Notes under the pieces: generated by a model
Seen by the model: only the letters and a program-made list of their open reading frames with translations
What the model was told of the DNA's origin: nothing
Databases searched by the model: none
Shown here: piece after piece, positions 5,919 to 9,832 of the stretch
Layout of the letters: each line of letters begins with the position of its first letter
Position numbering within the stretch: the first letter of the stretch is position 1
NCBI GenBank assembly: GCA_964406775.1
Contig: CAYOSW010000041.1
Coordinates: 1-9,832 of the forward strand
Direction: 5' to 3'
DNA length: 9,832 bases
From: JACPKO01 sp964406775
Lineage (GTDB): Bacteria; Patescibacteriota; Microgenomatia; Daviesbacterales; UBA10151
Made by a program: the position numbers and the translations under genes

Positions 5919-6800
5919 ATGAGAAATGAAGAACGGAAGAAAAAACTTAAAAGACTGCTGCTGTTACTGATAATAATTCTTTCTGCAGCGCTTACCGCTT
6001 TTGTCGGACTCCAGGTTTTTAACAGATCGGTTATAAACAAATTTGATATCGAGGCCGATAATCTGACCTGCACCGACAGAGATCAGATTTTAAATTTTGT
6101 TAAAAAATCGGATCTCAAATATTTTACTTTCAGGAAAGAGGATCTTGAGAAAAATCTCAAGAAAAAATTCTTTTGCATCGGAAAAATAAATGTTCAGATA
6201 AATTATCCCGATAGATTAAAGATAGAAGCACTCGGACGGGAACCCGCATTTATACTCATCCCCCTCAATACTCAATTTGATACAAATCCTGTTATTAATC
6301 TGCCTGATGATTTTAAAATCGCAACCCAGTCCTCTATGGCGGCACAGCCTTTGAAAGTTATTGAAAATTTCATCAGCGGAATAAATGAATCTTCGGAAAG
6401 CGGAAAATTTTTGGTTGATGAGGAGGGTGTAGTTTTTGACAGTCTAAGCGGTGAGTTGAGTTTCCCCAAACTGCAAATAGTCGGGATAGATATAAAAGTT
6501 GGCGGAAAAATAGAAGGGGATTTAATCAGGAAAACGGCTGAAGCGGGTAATGGATTGAGGTCTATGGAGCTGCCGACGGATAATATGATAATTCTGGGTA
6601 ATAAGCTGATAATCAATTCTAAACCGAGAATAATTTTTGTACTCGATAAGCGATTAGATTACCAAATCGCCTCTTTACAACTGATCCTAGCGCAGGCTAA
6701 AATGAATTCAGACCCGAGCAGGCCGGGTAGCGATAGTATTGAGTCAATTGACTTGCGGTTTAACAAGCCTGTGGTGGTTTATTCCAAAACTAAAAAGTAA
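5919..6800 (+). CDS. ftsQ: Cell division protein FtsQ/DivIB
   Basis: Single-pass division protein that links early and late divisome parts (FtsB and FtsL in well-studied bacteria). The 293 residues read as a short basic cytoplasmic tail (1-12), one membrane helix (about 13-33), then a POTRA domain (about 39-108), where N-K-F-D-I-E-A opens the first strand and N-Y-P-D-R-L-K-I-E matches the x-x-P-x-x-L-x-I-x-V segment, followed by R-E-P-A. The rest is a beta-rich FtsQ domain up to a basic tail. Primary sequence identity to model FtsQ is low; the call rests on architecture, the POTRA motifs and the position directly before ftsA and ftsZ. Its only two Cys, 51 and 86, both lie in the POTRA domain. 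The gene starts three bases after the murG stop with no visible ribosome site. Confidence 0.82.
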   Translation: MRNEERKKKLKRLLLLLIIILSAALTAFVGLQVFNRSVINKFDIEADNLTCTDRDQILNFVKKSDLKYFTFRKEDLEKNLKKKFFCIGKINVQINYPDRLKIEALGREPAFILIPLNTQFDTNPVINLPDDFKIATQSSMAAQPLKVIENFISGINESSESGKFLVDEEGVVFDSLSGELSFPKLQIVGIDIKVGGKIEGDLIRKTAEAGNGLRSMELPTDNMIILGNKLIINSKPRIIFVLDKRLDYQIASLQLILAQAKMNSDPSRPGSDSIESIDLRFNKPVVVYSKTKK

Positions 6801-6816
6801 TTTAAGATTAAAAGGT

Positions 6817-8091
6817 ATGCCGAAAGATAAAATAATTTGCGCTATAGATGTAGGTTCTTCAAAGATAGCAACCCTTATTGCGACGGTAGCGGAAGATGAC
6901 CGCTTAAATTTAATCGGTGTTGCGGCGGTAAATTCCAGAGGAGTTAAGAAAAGCCAGATAGTCGATATCGAATCTGCGGTTGCAGCGATTGACGAGAGCG
7001 TTCAATCAGCCGAAAGGATGGCAGGTTATTCGCTTTCAAACGCTTATGTTTCGATGGGCGGTCCCCAGATAGAAAGTATCAATTCCCACGCAGTCGTAGC
7101 CGTAGCGGAACCTGACGGTGAAATTAAAGTTTCCGATATCGGAAGAGTAAACGAGGCGGCAAGAGCAATAGCCCTGCCTTCTTCCCGGGAGATTCTGCAC
7201 GTTATACCGAGAACTTTTACGGTTGACGGCCAGGAAGGAATTTCCGATCCGATCGGAATGACCGGAGTCCGTCTTGAAACGGACACTCACATCATCACCG
7301 GTCCGACAACCTCTATGCGCAACTTAGTTAAATGTGTCGGAATGGTTGGTGTTGATACAAAGGAATTGGTTTTCTCGGGAGTTGCTTCCTCTTATGCTGT
7401 TTTAACCGACACGGAGAAGGAGCTTGGGGTTATTCTGGTTGATGTCGGAGGGGAAACAACCGACGTTGTAGTTTATGTTGACGGAGCGATCGCTTATTCG
7501 TCCGTTATTCCGATCGGCGGACGCCACGTTACTTCAGATATTGCCGTCGGATTGCGCATCTCTTTGGAATCCGCTGAAAAAATTAAGCAGTATTTGGCAA
7601 AACCTCATAAAATTACCGCTCAGACTGAGGAAAAAGCAAAAGACAGAAAAGAAGAAATATTGGATTTAAAAGAAATAGGCATAACCGAGGATGTTCAGAA
7701 AATTTCCAGAAAGGCAGTTGTTGATTCAATTATCCGCCCAAGACTTCAGGAAATCTTTAAATATGTCGGAAAAGAAATTAAGAAAAGCGGTTTCGGTTCC
7801 CAGACTCCCTCAGGATTGGTTATAACAGGAGGGGGAGCATTAACAGTCGGTATTCTGGATCAGGCTAAAATGATTTTGGGTTTTCCCGCCAGAACCGGCA
7901 AAGTCGAAGGGTTTATGGGACTTATCGATGAGATAGATTCGCCGACCTTTGCAACAGCTGCAGGACTCCTTCTTTACGGTGCTAAATCCTCGGCTCCCGA
8001 ACAGATGAATCTTCCTGTTTTGGGAAGCGGTTTACCTTTAAAACAGGTTACTCAAAAAGTTACTGATTTGATTAAAAGCTTTCTGCCCTAA
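6817..8091 (+). CDS. ftsA: Cell division protein FtsA (actin-like Z-ring membrane anchor)
   Basis: Actin-fold ATPase that polymerises on the membrane and ties FtsZ to it. The 424 residues show the phosphate-1 loop IDVGSSKIATL (10-20), the 1C subdomain specific to FtsA (about 80-165), phosphate-2 VDVGGETTDV (from 208), and the adenosine motif V-I-T-G-G-G (335-340). The C-terminal stretch after a linker, Q-V-T-Q-K-V-T-D-L-I-K-S-F-L-P, forms an amphipathic helix like the membrane-targeting end of FtsA. The ATG at 6817 is chosen because conserved sequence begins a few residues later; an in-frame ATG at 6739 would overlap ftsQ by 62 bases. A G-rich AAAAGG lies only one base before this ATG, too close for a normal ribosome site. 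Gap to the ftsQ stop is 16 bases. Confidence 0.95.
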   Translation: MPKDKIICAIDVGSSKIATLIATVAEDDRLNLIGVAAVNSRGVKKSQIVDIESAVAAIDESVQSAERMAGYSLSNAYVSMGGPQIESINSHAVVAVAEPDGEIKVSDIGRVNEAARAIALPSSREILHVIPRTFTVDGQEGISDPIGMTGVRLETDTHIITGPTTSMRNLVKCVGMVGVDTKELVFSGVASSYAVLTDTEKELGVILVDVGGETTDVVVYVDGAIAYSSVIPIGGRHVTSDIAVGLRISLESAEKIKQYLAKPHKITAQTEEKAKDRKEEILDLKEIGITEDVQKISRKAVVDSIIRPRLQEIFKYVGKEIKKSGFGSQTPSGLVITGGGALTVGILDQAKMILGFPARTGKVEGFMGLIDEIDSPTFATAAGLLLYGAKSSAPEQMNLPVLGSGLPLKQVTQKVTDLIKSFLP

Positions 8092-8095
8092 CTGC

Positions 8096-8124
8096 TCGAC
8101 AAAGTTGATTTTAGTTGTTAAAAT
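8096..8124 (+). promoter_or_regulatory. Probable ftsZ promoter with extended -10
   Basis: TCGACA (8096-8101, 5/6 match to the -35 consensus) and TAAAAT (8119-8124) are 17 bases apart, and TGT directly before the -10 makes it an extended -10. Transcription would start near 8131, leaving an ftsZ leader of about 11 bases with no Shine-Dalgarno site. The -10 is embedded in the right arm of an inverted repeat. ftsZ could also be made by read-through from ftsA. Confidence 0.45.
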
Positions 8125-8128
8125 CAGC
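8104..8128. repeat. Inverted repeat between ftsA and ftsZ
   Basis: TGATTTTA (8106-8113) and TAAAATCA (8119-8126) are perfect reverse complements around a five-base loop GTTGT. A further G-C pair (8104/8128), with a T-G wobble between them, extends the stem to ten pairs in RNA. No T-tract follows, so it is not a standard intrinsic terminator. It lies 14 bases before the ftsZ ATG and covers the putative -10 box, so it may be an operator or an mRNA hairpin affecting ftsZ expression. Confidence 0.75.
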
Positions 8129-8141
8129 CAATTATAGCCCT

Positions 8142-9350
8142 ATGCTTATTAAGCCTGATGTACAAAAGTTTGCGAAAATAAAAGTTGTTGGTCTCGGGGG
8201 CGGCGGAACCAACGCGCTCAACTCGATGATCTCTCTCCAGCAGATTCAGGGCGTAGAATTCATAGCGATAAATACCGATGCTCAAGCTCTTTTAGGTAAT
8301 CAGGCCCCGACAAAAGTCCAAATCGGTGAGGCTCTGACCCGGGGCTTAGGATCCGGAGGCAATCCCGATATCGGACGCCAGGCGGCGGAGGAGTCAACCC
8401 AAAAAATTCAGGATGTACTTGAAGGATCGGATATGGTTTTTCTGACAGCGGGAATGGGCGGGGGAACGGGAACAGGATCCATCTCGGTCGCTGCGAGTGT
8501 CGCCAAGCAACTCGGCGCGTTGACTGTGGCTGTTGTCACGAAACCTTTTGCTTTTGAGGGTTCAAGAAGAATGATGGTTGCGGAAGAGGGTATCGAGGCG
8601 TTAAAAGATAAGGTAGACGCGCTTATTGTTATACCTAATCAAAGACTTTTGGAGGCTGTTGATAAAACAATGTCCCTTTTTGAGGCTTTTAAATTAGCCG
8701 ATTCCGTTTTGGGCCAGGGAGTCCAGGGTATTTCCGATCTGATCGTTGTGCCGGGACTTATTAACGTAGACTTTGCCGACGTCCGGACAATTATGACCAA
8801 TGCCGGATCGGCTCTTATGGGTATCGGTCAGGCGGGAGGAGAAAACCGTGCCGCGACTGCAGCCCGTATGGCTATCGCTTCGCCTCTTTTGGAAGTATCC
8901 ATCGAAGGAGCCAAAGGAGTTCTCTTTAACATCGTTGGAGGTCCGGATCTTTCAATGAACGAAATTAACGAAGCCGCTCAAATTATTTCCCAGGCTGCTG
9001 AACCGGATGCAAACATCATTTTCGGTACCACGATCAAAGAAGATATGGTGGATATGGTTAAAATTTCGGTTATTGCAACGGGATTTGACGAGACCCGCGT
9101 AAAATTACGCGAATATGCAGGAGTTTCAGGAGGTCAACGCCCCCAGCCGGGAATCAGTCAATCCAATTTCTCCCAGCAATCGACGTACGCTCAGCCCCAA
9201 CAGCAGTCTTATCAGTCTCATCAATCCTCCGTTTCCCAGACAATCAGTTCCTCTCAATCTCAGGATGATACGGACGACAAAACCGAAGAACCCGCAGAAG
9301 AAGAGCCCGACGATCTCGAAATTCCAGCATTCTTAAGACAGAATAGATAA
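8142..9350 (+). CDS. ftsZ: Cell division protein FtsZ (tubulin-like GTPase)
   Basis: Tubulin-family GTPase that forms the Z ring. The 402 residues begin with a short tail and strand I-K-V-V-G-L-G-G-G-G; the tubulin signature GGGTGTG sits at 106-112; the T7 synergy loop N208-V-D210-F-A-D213 supplies the residues that activate GTP hydrolysis in the next subunit. Residues 330-389 form a low-complexity linker, first Gln/Ser-rich and then acidic. The last residues contain D-L-E-I-P-A-F-L-R, the conserved C-terminal peptide that binds FtsA and other partners. The ATG at 8142 is preferred over an upstream in-frame TTG at 8115, which lies in a hairpin loop and would add nine unconserved residues. There is no ribosome site. 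The stop is followed immediately by the next ATG. Confidence 0.97.
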   Translation: MLIKPDVQKFAKIKVVGLGGGGTNALNSMISLQQIQGVEFIAINTDAQALLGNQAPTKVQIGEALTRGLGSGGNPDIGRQAAEESTQKIQDVLEGSDMVFLTAGMGGGTGTGSISVAASVAKQLGALTVAVVTKPFAFEGSRRMMVAEEGIEALKDKVDALIVIPNQRLLEAVDKTMSLFEAFKLADSVLGQGVQGISDLIVVPGLINVDFADVRTIMTNAGSALMGIGQAGGENRAATAARMAIASPLLEVSIEGAKGVLFNIVGGPDLSMNEINEAAQIISQAAEPDANIIFGTTIKEDMVDMVKISVIATGFDETRVKLREYAGVSGGQRPQPGISQSNFSQQSTYAQPQQQSYQSHQSSVSQTISSSQSQDDTDDKTEEPAEEEPDDLEIPAFLRQNR

Positions 9351-9605
9351 ATGTTAGACCGCAGAATCGAACTTGAATCACGCGAATCTTACAATTCAAG
9401 ACTTACCCGTAGATTAGAAGGCTGGCAGAGAACTTATCAATTTTTCTGGGAGTTGAGTAACGCATTCGGAAATAGATTATTCGGCGGTTTAGCTGAAGGC
9501 GCACTTCAGGAATTAAACAAAGTTGCCGACCGGGGCATAGGCAGAAAAAGATTTTTTAGGGTTGCCGGCCCGCTGCGGATTCCACTTACTCCGGTTGCCG
9601 CCTAA
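9351..9605 (+). CDS. Small hypothetical protein coupled to ftsZ
   Basis: I do not recognise this 84-residue protein. Its ATG begins on the base after the ftsZ TAA, which suggests translation by reinitiation and production linked to FtsZ. It is Arg-rich. Residues 13-60 look helical with many aromatic residues (W25, Y29, F31, F32, W33, F39, F44), so this part may be an amphipathic helix or helical hairpin, followed by a basic patch (R-K-R-F-F-R, 65-70) and a Pro-containing tail. No Cys, no signal peptide, and no continuous hydrophobic stretch long enough for a typical membrane helix. Other bacteria often carry division accessory genes such as sepF after ftsZ, but I see no SepF features. A Z-ring-associated role is a guess from position. 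Confidence 0.65.
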   Translation: MLDRRIELESRESYNSRLTRRLEGWQRTYQFFWELSNAFGNRLFGGLAEGALQELNKVADRGIGRKRFFRVAGPLRIPLTPVAA

Positions 9606-9617
9606 GTTACGTAAAGC

Positions 9618-9647
9618 TTGCAGGAAATTCCCGAATTCAGATACAAT
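9618..9647 (+). promoter_or_regulatory. Promoter of ileS, leaderless layout
   Basis: TTGCAG (9618-9623) and TACAAT (9642-9647) are separated by 18 bases, and six bases (ACCCAC) separate the -10 box from the ileS ATG at 9654. Spacer and -10-to-ATG distance are the same as at the minus-strand promoter near 4709-4738, so a leaderless transcript is expected. The 48-base gap after the small gene contains no clear terminator. Confidence 0.7.
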
Positions 9648-9653
9648 ACCCAC

Positions 9654-9832
9654 ATGAGTTTTAAGCCTGTAAATTCACAAGTTAACTTTTCCGAAATTGA
9701 TGAGGAGTTAATAAAATTCTGGAAAGAAAATAAGATTTTTGAAAAATCGGTTGAGAAAAATCCCGAGGATAATAAATGGAATTTTCTTGACGGACCGCCC
9801 TTCGTTACAGGTTCTCCCCACTACGGCTCTCT
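9654..9832 (+). CDS. ileS: Isoleucyl-tRNA synthetase, N-terminal start (partial)
   Basis: The frame runs open to the right edge, giving 59 full codons. It is the start of a class I aminoacyl-tRNA synthetase that charges tRNA-Ile. V-N-F-S-E-I-D-E-E-L-I-K-F-W-K-E (residues 10-25) matches the N-terminal F-x-x-x-E-x-x-x-x-x-F-W segment, and residues 46-58, D-G-P-P-F-V-T-G-S-P-H-Y-G, match D-G-P-P-F-A-T-G-L-P-H-Y-G of the archaeal/eukaryotic-type IleRS found in some bacteria. ValRS (P-P-P-N-V-T-G) and LeuRS (P-Y-P-S-G) fit less well. The HIGH motif reads H56-Y-G-S59, with Ser in place of the last His. The gene probably forms its own transcription unit and is not a division gene. Confidence 0.88.
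   Translation, partial: MSFKPVNSQVNFSEIDEELIKFWKENKIFEKSVEKNPEDNKWNFLDGPPFVTGSPHYGS

Noticed and set aside
6739..6816. FtsA extension from ATG at 6739
   Set aside because: It would overlap ftsQ by 62 bases and add 26 residues before the actin-like first strand, which FtsA does not have.
8115..8141. Nine-codon N-terminal extension of FtsZ from TTG at 8115
   Set aside because: It starts inside the loop of the inverted repeat, overlaps the putative -10 box and adds residues not expected in FtsZ. ATG at 8142 fits the family start.
4217..9605. Possible homology between the two unknown Arg-rich proteins (4217-4702 and 9351-9605)
   Set aside because: Both contain R-R-L and helical stretches rich in Arg and aromatic residues, but I could not align them beyond a few scattered matches.
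9606..9653. Terminator between the small gene and ileS
   Set aside because: Short palindromes (GAATTC, GGA-AAT-TCC) are present but no stable stem followed by a T-run.

Overview
This window is a division and cell wall (dcw) cluster from a bacterium of about 40% GC (measured on a short stretch). The features suggest a reduced, ultra-small lineage of the Candidate Phyla Radiation (Patescibacteria), most like Microgenomates. The reasons are diverged or shortened Mur enzymes, few Shine-Dalgarno sequences, promoters sitting directly against start codons, and an IleRS of the archaeal/eukaryotic type. TGA ends mraY in the normal way, so there is no sign of UGA recoding. The lineage assignment is inference.

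Layout, left to right. The 3' end of murE (to 248) is followed by an unusually short MurB-like FAD-domain protein (232-813), a MurF-like ligase lacking most of the N-terminal domain (849-2051), mraY (2099-3103) and ftsW (3103-4224), all on the plus strand and closely packed. A convergent minus-strand gene for an Arg-rich protein of unknown function (4217-4702) interrupts the series. It has a consensus promoter ending six bases before its ATG. A divergent plus-strand promoter region then starts a second block: murG (4776-5915), ftsQ/divIB (5919-6800), ftsA (6817-8091), ftsZ (8142-9350) and a small unknown gene starting on the base after the ftsZ stop (9351-9605). The window closes with a separate promoter and the first 59 codons of ileS (9654 onward).

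How the genes work together. MurE, MurF, MraY and MurG carry UDP-MurNAc-peptide to lipid II, and FtsW polymerises lipid II at the septum. FtsQ, FtsA and FtsZ build the division machine: the conserved FtsZ C-terminal peptide and the FtsA C-terminal amphipathic helix are both present, so membrane tethering of the Z ring by FtsA is expected. murD, murC and ddl, which normally lie in this cluster, are absent from the window.

No rRNA, tRNA, CRISPR array, insertion sequence or phage element is visible. No intergenic stretch exceeds 75 bases. The most interesting points are the leaderless promoter layout, a perfect inverted repeat overlapping a likely ftsZ promoter, missing catalytic residues in the MurB-like and MurF-like proteins, and two unknown genes inside the division cluster.
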